Source: Paenibacillus ginsengarvi (lineage in GTDB: Bacteria; Bacillota; Bacilli; Paenibacillales; NBRC-103111). From it: a stretch of DNA of 63,630 nucleotides. The DNA lies in NCBI RefSeq assembly GCF_003626695.1, contig NZ_RBAH01000003.1, positions 1 through 63,630 of the forward strand. Direction: 5' to 3'. Below are positions 1 to 8,093 of the stretch, in pieces. The notes under the pieces were generated by a model, which saw only the letters and a list, made by a program, of their open reading frames with translations, was not told where the DNA came from and ran no database searches. The position numbers and the translations under genes are program-made. The stretch's first letter is position 1. Each line of letters opens with the position of its first letter.

Positions 1-122
1 CGGGCAGGTTGCCTACGTGTTACTCACCCGTCCGCCGCTAACCCCGAAGGATTCGCTCGACTTGCATGTATTAGGCACGCCGCCAGCGTTCGTCCTGAGC
101 CAGGATCAAACTCTCCAAAAAG
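1..122 (-). rRNA. 16S ribosomal RNA, 5' end (partial)
   Basis: Read on the minus strand this begins with the universal bacterial 16S 5' block (AGAGTTTGATCCTGGCTCAG at about 96-115) and continues through the conserved ACGAACGCTGGCGGCGTGCC segment and the ATGCAAGTCGAGCG segment. Only about the first 120 nt lie in the window; the gene continues past position 1. The mature 5' end is placed by analogy with other 16S genes and may be off by a few bases. Its position just downstream of bofA matches the Bacillus subtilis rrnA locus. Confidence 0.97.
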
Positions 123-270
123 GTAAACCTTATTAGATGAGCCGATAGCTCATTACTTAACTAGCTTGTTGTGGTCTCTTGCGAGACCTTCACTTGCACG
201 CTCGTTGTTCAGTTTTCAAGGAGCAATCGATGACTTTCGTCATTTTTCGCCGTTTTGCGGCGACCTCTTT

Positions 271-300
271 AATATACCACATCCGCCCACCACTTTGCAA
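271..300 (-). promoter_or_regulatory. rrn promoter P2
   Basis: On the minus strand a TTGCAA -35 box (295-300) and a TATATT -10 box (271-276) are separated by 18 nt. Downstream lies an rrn leader with the typical CTTGAAAACTGAACAA segment (about 208-223) before the 16S 5' end. A second promoter close to the rRNA is the usual layout in Bacillales. Confidence 0.7.
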
Positions 301-365
301 CAACATTTTTTAAAACTTTGTTTTTGCTCGTTCTGGACAGCTTGGCTGCCCTTGGGCGGAGTTAT

Positions 366-395
366 AATATAGCACGGATGTCCATAACAAATCAA
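366..395 (-). promoter_or_regulatory. rrn promoter P1
   Basis: A TTGATT -35 box (390-395) and a TATATT -10 box (366-371) with an 18-nt spacer read toward the 16S gene. It lies directly after the bofA terminator, so rRNA transcription is separated from the bofA operon. The whole 123-433 stretch holds these two promoters and the rrn leader; I see no gene in it. Confidence 0.6.
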
Positions 396-406
396 GGGGC
401 TATCGC

Positions 407-434
407 AAAAAAATAACGGATTACATTCATCCGT
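407..434 (-). terminator. Terminator of the yaaL-bofA unit
   Basis: Minus strand: a 6-bp stem (ACGGAT / ATCCGT, 416-434) followed by a T-rich tract at 407-415. It overlaps the last bases of bofA and precedes rrn P1. Confidence 0.7.
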
Positions 435-697
435 CAAACGAAAACGATTTTGAGGCCAACCAGAAGCAGTACGCCCGGAGCTCCAAGAACTAGAGCGGTG
501 CCCACAGTCGGAAGGTTGAGGGGAATCCGGAATTCGTAATGAGAGCCGATCAGATTGACGAAGTATAATAAAAAAGCCGCTATGACCACATGCGTCGCCG
601 CATACCCGAGCCATTGCCACGCGCCTTTATGCCGCACCAGCATAAACAATAGAACAAGCGAAGATACGACCAACAGGCCAAGCCACAAATAGTGCAT
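434..697 (-). CDS. bofA: BofA family protein (pro-sigmaK processing inhibitor)
   Basis: An 87-residue, strongly hydrophobic protein starting MHYLWLGL, with two to three membrane helices and a C-terminal region rich in Gly, Leu and Val (GTALVLGAPGVLLLVGLKIV). BofA is the forespore-membrane partner of SpoIVFA that holds the SpoIVFB protease inactive until the sigmaG signal releases pro-sigmaK processing. The ATG at 697 is chosen because the end of yaaL supplies its ribosome site (GGAGGGG); an upstream in-frame start would overlap yaaL heavily. Its place between yaaL and the 16S gene is the same as in B. subtilis. The family call rests on size, hydrophobicity and synteny. Confidence 0.85.
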   Translation of the reverse strand: MHYLWLGLLVVSSLVLLFMLVRHKGAWQWLGYAATHVVIAAFLLYFVNLIGSHYEFRIPLNLPTVGTALVLGAPGVLLLVGLKIVFV

Positions 698-698
698 A

Positions 699-980
699 TT
701 ACCCCTCCATCGTTCTGCCCGTTCCGACATCGAGTACGTGGATACGAAGCCGCTTCGCACTTTTCAGCAGCATCTCGAATCGTTTCTCCGCCGCCTCCAG
801 CGCAAATATCGCATAATCGATCTCATCCTGATCCGACGCATAGTCCAGTCTCGTTAGCGCATGCTGCCAATCCGTATGCGCGACGCGAATTTCTTTCAGC
901 AACTCTTGCTTGTCCTTCAGATAAGGGTCCGTCTCGCGCGCTCTCAGACCGAAAAAAGTCCTCCACTGCACGTTCATCAT
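699..980 (-). CDS. yaaL: YaaL family protein (DUF2508)
   Basis: A small charged protein of about 93 residues with a predicted helical core (repeated Glu, Lys, Leu; RFEMLLKSAKRLRI near the end). It belongs to the DUF2508/YaaL family by size and position between recR and bofA; its function is not known. Adjacent ATG codons at 980 and 977 follow an AGGAG site about 10 nt upstream, so the short start is preferred over an extension to 1034. The stop overlaps the ribosome site of bofA, so the two genes are probably translated together. Confidence 0.75.
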   Translation of the reverse strand: MMNVQWRTFFGLRARETDPYLKDKQELLKEIRVAHTDWQHALTRLDYASDQDEIDYAIFALEAAEKRFEMLLKSAKRLRIHVLDVGTGRTMEG

Positions 981-1091
981 CCTCACGCTCCTGTACACGC
1001 ATGACATGCGGGTTTGTCCGTATACTTCATTCATATGGACACGGAGGACAAATTAGAACAGGCCGTGCACCGGCGCCTTCCTATAGACAAA

Positions 1092-1126
1092 CAAAAAGCT
1101 GCACGGATCAACAATCCGCACAGCTT
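1092..1126 (-). terminator. Terminator after recR
   Basis: A 12-bp stem (AGCTGTGCGGAT / ATCCGTGCAGCT, one mismatch, 1098-1126) followed on the minus strand by TTTTTG. It separates recR from yaaL-bofA. Confidence 0.8.
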
Positions 1127-1131
1127 CTCTT

Positions 1132-1731
1132 TTACGACAACTCCCTGCGCCCTTCGAGCGCTTTGGATAAAGTCACCTCGTCGGCATATTCCAGATCCCC
1201 GCCTACCGGAAGACCGTGAGCGATTCGCGTCACCTTGAGACCGAAGGGCTTCACCAGACGGGATAAATAAATGGCCGTCGTTTCCCCTTCGACGTTCGGG
1301 TTGGTTGCCAAAATCATCTCCTGCACTTTCTCGTCGCTTAGCCGCTTGAGCAGCTCCGCCACCCGGATTTCGTCGGGTCCGATCCCTTCCATAGGCGAGA
1401 TGGCCCCATGCAGCACATGGTACGTGCCGCTGTATTCCTTCATCCGCTCGAGGGCGACCAGATCCTTCGGCTCCTGCACGACGCAGATGACGGAAGCGTC
1501 TCTCGATTTGTCCTGGCAGATCCGGCAAGGGTCCACGTCCGTTATGTTGCAGCAAACCGAACAATAGTACAGATTCCGCTTTACGCTGACAAGCGATTTG
1601 GCGAAATCGAGCACGTCGTCCTCTTTCATCCGTAGTACGTGAAAAGCCAATCGGCCTGCCGTTTTGGGACCTACCCCCGGCAACCGCGAAAAGGCGTCGA
1701 TTAATTTGGCGATCGGTTCCGGGTAAAACAA
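1132..1731 (-). CDS. recR: Recombination mediator protein RecR
   Basis: RecR works with RecF and RecO to load RecA at gapped DNA. The 199-residue length is normal for the family. The N-terminal helix-hairpin-helix ([16 protein letters not shown], residues about 17-32), a four-cysteine zinc finger ([16 protein letters not shown], about 57-72) and a Toprim domain ([12 protein letters not shown] onward) are all present. It lies 24 nt downstream of the yaaK gene, in the conserved dnaX-yaaK-recR order. Confidence 0.97.
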   Translation of the reverse strand: MFYPEPIAKLIDAFSRLPGVGPKTAGRLAFHVLRMKEDDVLDFAKSLVSVKRNLYYCSVCCNITDVDPCRICQDKSRDASVICVVQEPKDLVALERMKEYSGTYHVLHGAISPMEGIGPDEIRVAELLKRLSDEKVQEMILATNPNVEGETTAIYLSRLVKPFGLKVTRIAHGLPVGGDLEYADEVTLSKALEGRRELS

Positions 1732-1755
1732 GCGAATGGCTCCTTTGCTTGTAAA

Positions 1756-2067
1756 TTAGAACATGCCGGGGATTTTCATGCCTCCGGTCAGGCGGCCCAT
1801 ATCACTCTCGGCCAGTTGCTCGGCTTTGGTCAAAGCGTCGTTGACTGCCGTCAAAACGAGGTCCTGCAGCATATCGACATCGTCCGGATCGACCGCTTCC
1901 GGCTTAATCACGATATTCGTAATTTTGCGCTGCCCGGTTGCCGTAACCGTCACGACACCGCCGCCCGCACTGCCCTCGACCGTTTTCGTCGCCAGCTCTT
2001 CCTGCGCCTTGAGCATTTGCTCCTGCATCTTCTTTACCTGCTTCATCATTTGCTGCATATTGTTCAT
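1756..2067 (-). CDS. yaaK: YbaB/EbfC family nucleoid-associated protein
   Basis: A small dimeric DNA-binding protein of 103 residues starting [18 protein letters not shown]. The methionine- and glutamine-rich N-terminal helix, the [16 protein letters not shown] segment and the [16 protein letters not shown] segment are typical of YbaB/EbfC. The ATG at 2067 has a GGGAGGATGA site upstream; a start at 2097 would add ten poorly conserved residues. It sits 30 nt after dnaX and is probably cotranscribed with dnaX and recR. Confidence 0.92.
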   Translation of the reverse strand: MNNMQQMMKQVKKMQEQMLKAQEELATKTVEGSAGGGVVTVTATGQRKITNIVIKPEAVDPDDVDMLQDLVLTAVNDALTKAEQLAESDMGRLTGGMKIPGMF

Positions 2068-2097
2068 ACCTGCGTCATCCTCCCGGTTTTCATTCAT

Positions 2098-3822
2098 TCA
2101 CTCTTTGACGACCACCAGATCTTCGCCAAACAGCTTGATGGCTTCTTCGACGATATCGTCGCCCGGCTTGCCAGCAGCCGGTTCTTCCATACGCATCGCT
2201 TCGGGCTGTTCGGCCGTCCCCGCCTGCGTCTCTTTCCAATCCTTCATCATCGCCGTAACCAGCCTGTACGGCGCGCCGAGCGCTTCCCGGACGACCTGCT
2301 CGATAAGCTCCTTATGAGCGGGCTTCTCCGTCGTTTCCCGGTGCATAGCGCTTTTGAACGCGAGCAGTACCACTTCATCCGTCACCGCAACCGGTTCGCC
2401 GTCTACGAGCCAGGCATGCACCGTAATTCTGCGTTCTTTGACTTGTTGGAGCACATGCCCCCACTTGCCCAGAACCTGCTTTAGTTGCGGCGAATCGGCA
2501 AACGGAACATACGGATCGAGCTTAATCCCCAGCTTCGCGGCGGACACCGCAGTCGGCCGCGGGTTTTGCACCCCGGAAGGCCGCTGTGCGGCTTCTTTTC
2601 CCGGAGCGGCCGGAACCCCGCTCTTCAGCAGTTGTTCCAGCTTCTGTTCGAGCTGGGCCACCTTGCGAGTCAAGGCTTCGATCTCCGCGTCGGCCTCCTG
2701 CCCCTGAGCACCGCTCTGGGCCGCAGGAGCAGACGACTCCGGCGTACAGGTTAGCTTCAGAATAGCCACCTCGAAAATCGTCTGCGGCTGAGCCGAATAT
2801 TTCATCTCCGCCTGATAATGGTTCAGCACATCCATGCATTGAAACAGACGATCCGCGCTGAACGCGCCGGTTAAACTGCGAAAGGCGGACGCGTCCGTAA
2901 TCCGGTCGGTCCATTCCTCCGAGTTCGGCACCAGCTTCAACATGAGAGCGTCGCGGAAGTAATAGAGCAGGTTTTCCATGCTCTTCTCCGCGCTTTTCCC
3001 CTCCTGCATAAGCTGCTCGATGCAAGCAAGCGCCGCTCCCGCATCCCTGCTAATAATCGCCTGCGCCAGCCGGCCAAACTGCTCCATGCCGATGCCGCCG
3101 GTAATGCCCAGCACTTCCTGCAAGGTCACTTGGTTGCCGGTGTATGAAATAATCTGATCGAGCAGGCTGAGTGCATCCCTCATCCCGCCATCCGACAACC
3201 GTGCGATATATTGCAGCGCCTCCGGCTCCGCGACAACGCCTTCCTCGCCGCAGATGTATGTCAGGCGGGATACCTGCTCCTCCAGAGGAACCCTGCGAAA
3301 GTCAAAGCGCTGGCATCTCGATATAATCGTTGCCGGAAGCCGGTGAGGCTCGGTCGTTGCCAGAATGAACATCACATGAGCGGGCGGCTCCTCCAGCGTC
3401 TTCAGCAGCGCGTTAAACGCTTCCGTCGTGAGCATGTGCACTTCGTCGATAATGTATACCTTCTGCCGCACTTCGGTCGGCGCATACTTGACCTTCTCGC
3501 GAATGTCGCGGATCTCCTCGACACCGCGGTTGGAAGCGGCGTCGATCTCGACGACGTCCATGACCGATCCCTCGGTAATACGGCGGCAGGCCGAACATTC
3601 GTTGCACGGCTCCTCGGCGGGCCCTCTCTCGCAGTTTACGGCTTTGGCGAGCGTTTTGGCGGCGGTCGTCTTCCCCGTTCCCCGAGGTCCATTGAACAAG
3701 TAGGCATGCGAGAGCCGACCTTCACGCAGCGAGTTTTGCAGCGTTTGTGTAATATGCTGTTGTCCGACGATATCCCGGAAAGCCTGCGGCCTCCACTTAC
3801 GATATAAGGCGATGTGCGCCAT
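2098..3822 (-). CDS. dnaX: DNA polymerase III subunit gamma/tau
   Basis: The clamp-loader ATPase of the replicase, 574 residues, starting MAHIALYRKWRP. It has the Walker A motif GPRGTGKT (about 45-52), the zinc-binding cluster CERGPAEEPCNECSAC (about 64-79), Walker B DEVHML (about 126-131) and the SRC sensor-1 region (ISRCQRFDF). A low-complexity Ala/Gln/Glu-rich linker (about 360-425) leads to a tau-like C-terminal domain. I see no obvious programmed frameshift site, but did not search systematically. It heads the dnaX-yaaK-recR block. Confidence 0.97.
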   Translation of the reverse strand: MAHIALYRKWRPQAFRDIVGQQHITQTLQNSLREGRLSHAYLFNGPRGTGKTTAAKTLAKAVNCERGPAEEPCNECSACRRITEGSVMDVVEIDAASNRGVEEIRDIREKVKYAPTEVRQKVYIIDEVHMLTTEAFNALLKTLEEPPAHVMFILATTEPHRLPATIISRCQRFDFRRVPLEEQVSRLTYICGEEGVVAEPEALQYIARLSDGGMRDALSLLDQIISYTGNQVTLQEVLGITGGIGMEQFGRLAQAIISRDAGAALACIEQLMQEGKSAEKSMENLLYYFRDALMLKLVPNSEEWTDRITDASAFRSLTGAFSADRLFQCMDVLNHYQAEMKYSAQPQTIFEVAILKLTCTPESSAPAAQSGAQGQEADAEIEALTRKVAQLEQKLEQLLKSGVPAAPGKEAAQRPSGVQNPRPTAVSAAKLGIKLDPYVPFADSPQLKQVLGKWGHVLQQVKERRITVHAWLVDGEPVAVTDEVVLLAFKSAMHRETTEKPAHKELIEQVVREALGAPYRLVTAMMKDWKETQAGTAEQPEAMRMEEPAAGKPGDDIVEEAIKLFGEDLVVVKE

Positions 3823-3911
3823 ACCGACTCTCCTACCATAGCTCTCGTTATCGCTTCTAGTTTGCTTCCCGTCTTCATACAGGCAATCATTTCACGATCA
3901 AGCTTCCCTTT

Positions 3912-3917
3912 ATTATA
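3912..3917 (-). promoter_or_regulatory. Probable dnaX -10 box
   Basis: Minus-strand TATAAT about 90 nt upstream of the dnaX start, in the 130-nt gap after the histidine kinase gene. A -35 match at the right distance is weak (GTCAAA), so this is tentative. Confidence 0.4.
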
Positions 3918-3951
3918 CACCATACCGCTTCCATTTGACATGCCAGCGGAC

Positions 3952-5436
3952 TCATTCGGGAGCGAACGGCAAACTTACGGTAAACGTCGTGCCATAACCT
4001 TTCGAAGCGACACGAACGCTGCCTCCGATATCGTGAATGATGCGCTGGCACACGGAAAGCCCAAGTCCGGTCCCGTTTTCCTTGGTCGTAAAAAACGGAT
4101 CGAATATTTTGTCGATCAAAAATGCGGGGATGCCGGGACCGGCGTCCTGAATATCGACATGCACCTTTCGCTCCCGGTATTCGATCCTCTCGATAATCGT
4201 TAAAGTCCCTCCTTGTATCATCGCTTCGATTCCATTCTTGCACAAATTGATAAACACCTGCTTCAGCAGCTCGCGATCGGCCACTATTTTCGGTATTTGG
4301 TACACCGACTCGTAATGAATCGTGACGTTATGCAACACGGCCTGATTGTTAATAATTGGCAAAATGTCGCGCAAAACGGCAGAGACATCAATCTTGTCGT
4401 AGGAAACATGCTTCGGCTTGCTCAGCAACAAAAATTCCCCGACAAGCTCATTGATCCGATCAATCTCGGCAAGCATCAGGTCGGTATACCCTTCCTCCCG
4501 CTCCATCCCATTCTGTTGGAACGTACGGTTCAGCACTTGCAGAAACCCCTTGATCGAAGTAAGCGGGTTGCGAATCTCGTGAGCGGTGCCCGCGGCGATC
4601 TGTCCGATCATCGCAAGACGGTCGCTGCGCTGTACCTGCTGCTCCAGCGAGCGAAGATTGGTCACATCCTTGAAAATAATATAAGCTCCGACAATCTCTC
4701 CCGTCCCGCTGCGGATCAGACTGGAATCCATCAGCAGCTCGTACCGCTGCCGGTCGTTCGTCCAGGACACGGCGTGGTTGCGTACAAGCACCCCGTCAAG
4801 CAGCGTCCGCTGGATAAGCTGATGTTCCTTCGGAACGCCCTGAAATATATCGTCCACGCAGCGATTGATCGACAGACTCCTCTTGATCCCAAGCACCGTA
4901 CACGCCAATTCGCTAATATCGACGAGCCGGAACTGTGTATCCACCAGAATGACGCCCAAGTTGACATCTTTTACGAACGTTCCGGAGAACTGCTGCAGTA
5001 AACTTAACTCACCCGCCCGCTCCGATCTCCCCCGCACCTCTCTCGGCCGGATGGTTATTCCATGCTCTTCGCACGTGCACAGGCGGCTATAATCGAGTAG
5101 GAGTATGTAGACGGTCGCAGCACTGGATTCGAGCGGATAGATCCGACAGCGCGCCGGCTCCAGAATGCCCGCAGCAGTCCGAACGGTCACTGCCGCCATA
5201 CCGTCCCGATCGCCTTCCTGTTCACACTTCTCCATCAATTGTTCCACACTTGCCACACCCGGCAGCAACTCGGCAAGCGAAAGCTGACGGCTCTCGTTTC
5301 GTTCGGGAAACTGTTCTGTAAATTGCCGGTTCCCTTCCAGCAATAGACCGCTTTCATCGAAAATCGCGGCACATGCCCCGACCAGGCCGCGAATGAAACT
5401 ATGCGGAGACGGCATCGTGATCCGGAACTTGTCCAT
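3952..5436 (-). CDS. PAS-domain sensor histidine kinase (sporulation-kinase type)
   Basis: A 494-residue soluble kinase with no membrane helix. An N-terminal sensor segment (about 15-120) and a PAS domain (about 148-262) precede HisKA with the phospho-acceptor motif HEIRNPLTSIKGFLQ (His286). The HATPase_c domain has the N box (NLCKNGIEAM), G1 (DAGPGIP) and G2 (GTGLGLSVCQ). The H box closely resembles that of Bacillales KinA/KinC/KinE-type kinases that feed the Spo0 phosphorelay; spo0F lies 6.4 kb away and no response regulator is adjacent. It sits between the SRP RNA and dnaX, which are neighbours in B. subtilis. The ATG at 5436 follows AAAGGTGG. The link to Spo0F is inferred. Confidence 0.88.
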   Translation of the reverse strand: MDKFRITMPSPHSFIRGLVGACAAIFDESGLLLEGNRQFTEQFPERNESRQLSLAELLPGVASVEQLMEKCEQEGDRDGMAAVTVRTAAGILEPARCRIYPLESSAATVYILLLDYSRLCTCEEHGITIRPREVRGRSERAGELSLLQQFSGTFVKDVNLGVILVDTQFRLVDISELACTVLGIKRSLSINRCVDDIFQGVPKEHQLIQRTLLDGVLVRNHAVSWTNDRQRYELLMDSSLIRSGTGEIVGAYIIFKDVTNLRSLEQQVQRSDRLAMIGQIAAGTAHEIRNPLTSIKGFLQVLNRTFQQNGMEREEGYTDLMLAEIDRINELVGEFLLLSKPKHVSYDKIDVSAVLRDILPIINNQAVLHNVTIHYESVYQIPKIVADRELLKQVFINLCKNGIEAMIQGGTLTIIERIEYRERKVHVDIQDAGPGIPAFLIDKIFDPFFTTKENGTGLGLSVCQRIIHDIGGSVRVASKGYGTTFTVSLPFAPE

Positions 5437-5579
5437 GCAATACCACCTTTATGTTTTTGTACCAGATGCAAAGGCTGCCGCGTTAGAGCAAACGCTGGTA
5501 TGCGATCGCCTCTGCAGACCCGGCCCCCTTTCTTCCTTTATACAATTCTACTCCAAATTGTTTTTTCCTTCCAAATGCC

Positions 5580-5617
5580 AAAACACCGGACAAACGTAGA
5601 TACGTTCATCCGGTGTG
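5580..5617 (-). terminator. Terminator of the SRP RNA
   Basis: Inverted repeat on the minus strand (ACACCGGATGAACG / CGTTTGTCCGGTGT) followed by TTTTGG, 25-60 nt past the SRP RNA 3' end. A Rho-independent terminator with a modest T tract. Confidence 0.65.
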
Positions 5618-5641
5618 CATATTCATGCGTATGGAATGGAT

Positions 5642-5912
5642 ATACCGTGCACCTGTCGTTGACCTTGCGATCCAAGCGGAACCTCTACCGGTTAGCTCGA
5701 GTCAGGCACTCCTCCGGCACATGGGCACTCTTGCTTACGGCTGCTTCCTTCCGGACCTGACCGGGTTCACAAGCGCTCATTGCGGAGGACCCAACCGTCA
5801 ACACTTCGTGTAGAAGTCAGACCTCACATCGACAAGACCGAAAACAGGGATTCAACCCCGCTATAGCGGATTGCGGGTACAGGGCACCGCTACCTCCCCG
5901 TCTAGCACGGTA
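5642..5912 (-). ncRNA. scr: Signal recognition particle RNA (large Bacillus-type, with Alu domain)
   Basis: The minus strand contains the helix-8 signature GGTCAGGTCCGGAAGGAAGC (about 5740-5760), its flanking GGTCCTCCGCAATGAG, and an Alu-type 5' domain (GGGGAGGTAGCGGTGCCC). The 5' end CCGTGCTAG and 3' end GGTGCACGG can pair to close the molecule. The length of about 271 nt matches the B. subtilis scRNA. It partners with Ffh in co-translational membrane targeting. In B. subtilis scr is directly upstream of dnaX; here a kinase gene lies between them. Confidence 0.97.
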
Positions 5913-5918
5913 ATACAT

Positions 5919-5947
5919 AGTATAGCCGATTGTCCGGCAAACCGCAA
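5919..5947 (-). promoter_or_regulatory. Promoter of the SRP RNA
   Basis: TTGCGG -35 (5942-5947) and TATACT -10 (5919-5924) with an ideal 17-nt spacer; transcription would start at about 5912, exactly at the predicted RNA 5' end. Confidence 0.85.
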
Positions 5948-6020
5948 CCTTCATCATTTGGCAAGCCAGGGCAATCGAACTAGGGGATCCAAAAGCGGAC
6001 TACGTCGCGTTAACGCCTTC

Positions 6021-6416
6021 CTATTCGCCGCGGATCGTCACATCGAAGTTATAGCGGGGAACGGCTTTTTGCAGCGCCTCCAGCGCTTCTCCCCGTATAC
6101 GCTCCATATCGGCGTCCGTCGACTCTCTCGGCACGGACAGCTTGACCGTCGCATTCGGACCGTGCGTCATAATGCTCACTTTGCGTACGCCGGCAATCGG
6201 AACAACGGCGTCCCGCATCATATTCGTATCCATTTCATACGTATGAAAAGAAGGTCCGTTCTGTAAATTCGGGTTCGAATTGGAAATGCCCAAATAGCCG
6301 TCGTTTTTGTACGATTGCGCCTTCGGCCCCGACTTGTCGCCGGCCGTACCGCATGCGGCGGCTATGAGGACCGGAAGCATCGCTGCGGCAAACAAACGCA
6401 GTGGTTTAAGTGTCAT
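6021..6416 (-). CDS. Small lipoprotein, possibly YhcN/YlaJ-like sporulation lipoprotein
   Basis: A 131-residue protein with a lipoprotein signal peptide (MTLKPLRLFAAAMLPVLIAAACG; lipobox AAAC, Cys22). The C-terminal part has a ferredoxin-like alternating pattern (VVPIAGVRKVSIMTHGPNATVKLSV, followed by helix and strand) as seen in YhcN/YlaJ spore lipoproteins. That match is by eye and not certain. The start at 6416 lies directly after a T tract, and its ribosome site GGGAGG is buried in the 3' arm of the terminator hairpin of rpmE (6417-6462), which suggests its expression is restricted. Confidence 0.7.
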   Translation of the reverse strand: MTLKPLRLFAAAMLPVLIAAACGTAGDKSGPKAQSYKNDGYLGISNSNPNLQNGPSFHTYEMDTNMMRDAVVPIAGVRKVSIMTHGPNATVKLSVPRESTDADMERIRGEALEALQKAVPRYNFDVTIRGE

Positions 6417-6462
6417 AAAAAAACAACCTCCCTTGGGTTTAGGATGACCAAGAGAGGTTGTT
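6417..6462 (-). terminator. rpmE terminator hairpin containing the next gene's ribosome site
   Basis: Minus strand: a 15-bp stem (AACAACCTCTCTTGG / CCAAGGGAGGTTGTT, one G-U pair, 10-nt loop) followed by seven T residues. The 3' arm includes GGGAGG, and the lipoprotein ATG (6416) begins directly after the T tract. It works on paper both as an intrinsic terminator and as a ribosome-site sequestrator. Confidence 0.85.
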
Positions 6463-6495
6463 GTATGCATACGGCATAAACGTTCGCACGTCAGC

Positions 6496-6693
6496 TTAAA
6501 TACCGTATTTTTTCTTAAATTTATCAACACGTCCGCCGGCATCGATAAACTTTTGTTTACCGGTGAAGTGCGGGTGGCAAGCCGAGCAAATTTCTACGCG
6601 AAGATTTTGCTTGATGGAGCCCGTCTCGAAGGTATTCCCGCAAGCGCAGGTAGCCGTCGTGATGTAATATTTCGGTTGGATTGCTGTTTTCAT
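6496..6693 (-). CDS. rpmE: 50S ribosomal protein L31 (zinc-binding type)
   Basis: A 65-residue L31 with the four-cysteine pattern CACG (Cys16/Cys18) and CSAC (Cys36/Cys39) of the C+ zinc-binding paralogue, ending DKFKKKYGI. The usual partner of rho: in B. subtilis rpmE lies next to rho, here with a radical SAM gene between. It has its own promoter and a leader hairpin, and ends at a strong terminator. Confidence 0.97.
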   Translation of the reverse strand: MKTAIQPKYYITTATCACGNTFETGSIKQNLRVEICSACHPHFTGKQKFIDAGGRVDKFKKKYGI

Positions 6694-6715
6694 GGTCCTT
6701 TCACCTCTTTCCGCC

Positions 6716-6767
6716 CTGAGTCTCTGTCCGCGAACTCAGAGTTATATTGACACATGATCGCATTATA
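6716..6767 (-). promoter_or_regulatory. rpmE promoter (extended -10) and leader hairpin
   Basis: Minus strand TGCTATAAT (TATAAT at 6762-6767 with a TGn extension), then a leader hairpin CTGAGT / ACTCAG (6716-6739) just upstream of the ribosome site. Leader hairpins in L31 genes can mediate autoregulation, but I cannot tell whether this one fits a known L31 leader family. Confidence 0.6.
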
Positions 6768-6811
6768 GCACGCCTTATTCGCATAAAGCAACTAAATTGC
6801 TGCGCTCGCCT

Positions 6812-8065
6812 TTATTTGGATGCTCCAAGCGGCGGAACGTGCGTATATGAACCGATGACGACATCCGGAAGCTCCGCTTCGAAGATTTCGATCATCCGCT
6901 TCATGCCGTAAACGTCGCCTTGCGCTTTCGGAATAAGCTTCAGATACCCTTCCGGATCGATGTTCAGGTTGCGCAGCTGAATGAGCCGCAAACCCGTGCG
7001 ACGGGCAAAGCCGAGCATGGCCTCAATCTCTTCCTCGCGGTCGGTCACCCCGGGAAACACGAGGTAATTGATCGAGGTATACACCCCTTTGGAGCTTGCG
7101 TACGTGAGCGACTTTTCCACATTCGCCAGATTGTAGCCTCTCGGCTTGTAGTAGGCGTTATAATGATCGTCCAGCGCACTGATCGTGCTGACCCGCATCA
7201 GATTCAGCCCCGCATCGACAATCGCGCGGATATGGTCGCTCAGACCGGCATTCGTATTGATATTGATAAAGCCGATATCCGTTTGCTCCCGCACCCGCCG
7301 GATCGAATCGATGATGAGCTTCGCCTGAGTTGAAGGTTCGCCCTCGCAGCCTTGACCGAAGCTGATAATGCTCTCCGGCGTTTTCAGATGCTCCAGCATA
7401 ATCTGCACGAGCTCGTCCACGTTCGGCTTGAAATTCATCCGTGTTTGCGGGGCCGGGAATCCGCTGTCGTCCGGTTGCTCGGATATACAGCCGTAGCAGC
7501 CCGCATTGCACGAGAACGAAACGGGAACCGCGCCTTCGAGCCGGGAGAGGAACGTATTGGAAGCCGTCAGGCATTCGTATTCCAGCGCGCACTTGGACAA
7601 ATGCTGGTACAGCCGGTTATCCGGGTATTTGCCCAGCAGCCGCTGAACGCCAATCCCAAGCTCGCGGGTATCGCAGTTTTTCGGATTCCACGGTTCCGGG
7701 TCGTCCGTGCGCCGCGCCGCCACATAAAACTGCCCGTCCTTCCAGACGACAGCCGTGTAGCCGAACAGCGGGAGCATCTGCTCCTTAATCTTCTTAGCGT
7801 ACCCCGGCAGCAGAAGCCGCGTAAAGCCTTGCGGGAGAAGCGCCCCTACAGCCGTATACTTGTCTTCGAGCGGCTGCATCGCTTCAGCCTTCCCGTCCCA
7901 GCCGATCGCGCGCGTATTCGGCAGGCTGACGAGCGTGGCGCCCTCGGGGAGCGGAATCAGCTCGTCTTCCCAAATTTCCGTAATCATATCGCCGCTGCGG
8001 CCGAGCGCGGTCCACTCCGGATGATCGTATACGTTGCCTGCTTCGTCCGCATATACCAAATACAT
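6812..8065 (-). CDS. Radical SAM protein
   Basis: A 417-residue radical SAM enzyme with the cluster motif CNAGCYGC (Cys186, Cys190, Cys193), in the middle of the chain rather than at the start. The N-terminal 180 residues have no family I recognise. The GQGCEGEP and ININTNAG segments and the C-terminal TIM-barrel strands follow. The substrate is unknown. The ATG at 8065 is preceded by AGAAGGGA; a TTG at 8089 is an inferior alternative. It lies 28 nt downstream of rho and is probably cotranscribed with it, a position not occupied by such a gene in B. subtilis. Confidence 0.85.
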   Translation of the reverse strand: MYLVYADEAGNVYDHPEWTALGRSGDMITEIWEDELIPLPEGATLVSLPNTRAIGWDGKAEAMQPLEDKYTAVGALLPQGFTRLLLPGYAKKIKEQMLPLFGYTAVVWKDGQFYVAARRTDDPEPWNPKNCDTRELGIGVQRLLGKYPDNRLYQHLSKCALEYECLTASNTFLSRLEGAVPVSFSCNAGCYGCISEQPDDSGFPAPQTRMNFKPNVDELVQIMLEHLKTPESIISFGQGCEGEPSTQAKLIIDSIRRVREQTDIGFININTNAGLSDHIRAIVDAGLNLMRVSTISALDDHYNAYYKPRGYNLANVEKSLTYASSKGVYTSINYLVFPGVTDREEEIEAMLGFARRTGLRLIQLRNLNIDPEGYLKLIPKAQGDVYGMKRMIEIFEAELPDVVIGSYTHVPPLGASK

Positions 8066-8093
8066 GAGAAGTCCCTTCTTTTCAAGCAAATTA

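Noticed and set aside
5940..6010. tRNA gene next to the SRP RNA, as in B. subtilis (tRNA-Ser)
   Set aside because: A GATC-rich stretch looked vaguely like a T loop, but no cloverleaf can be drawn on either strand.
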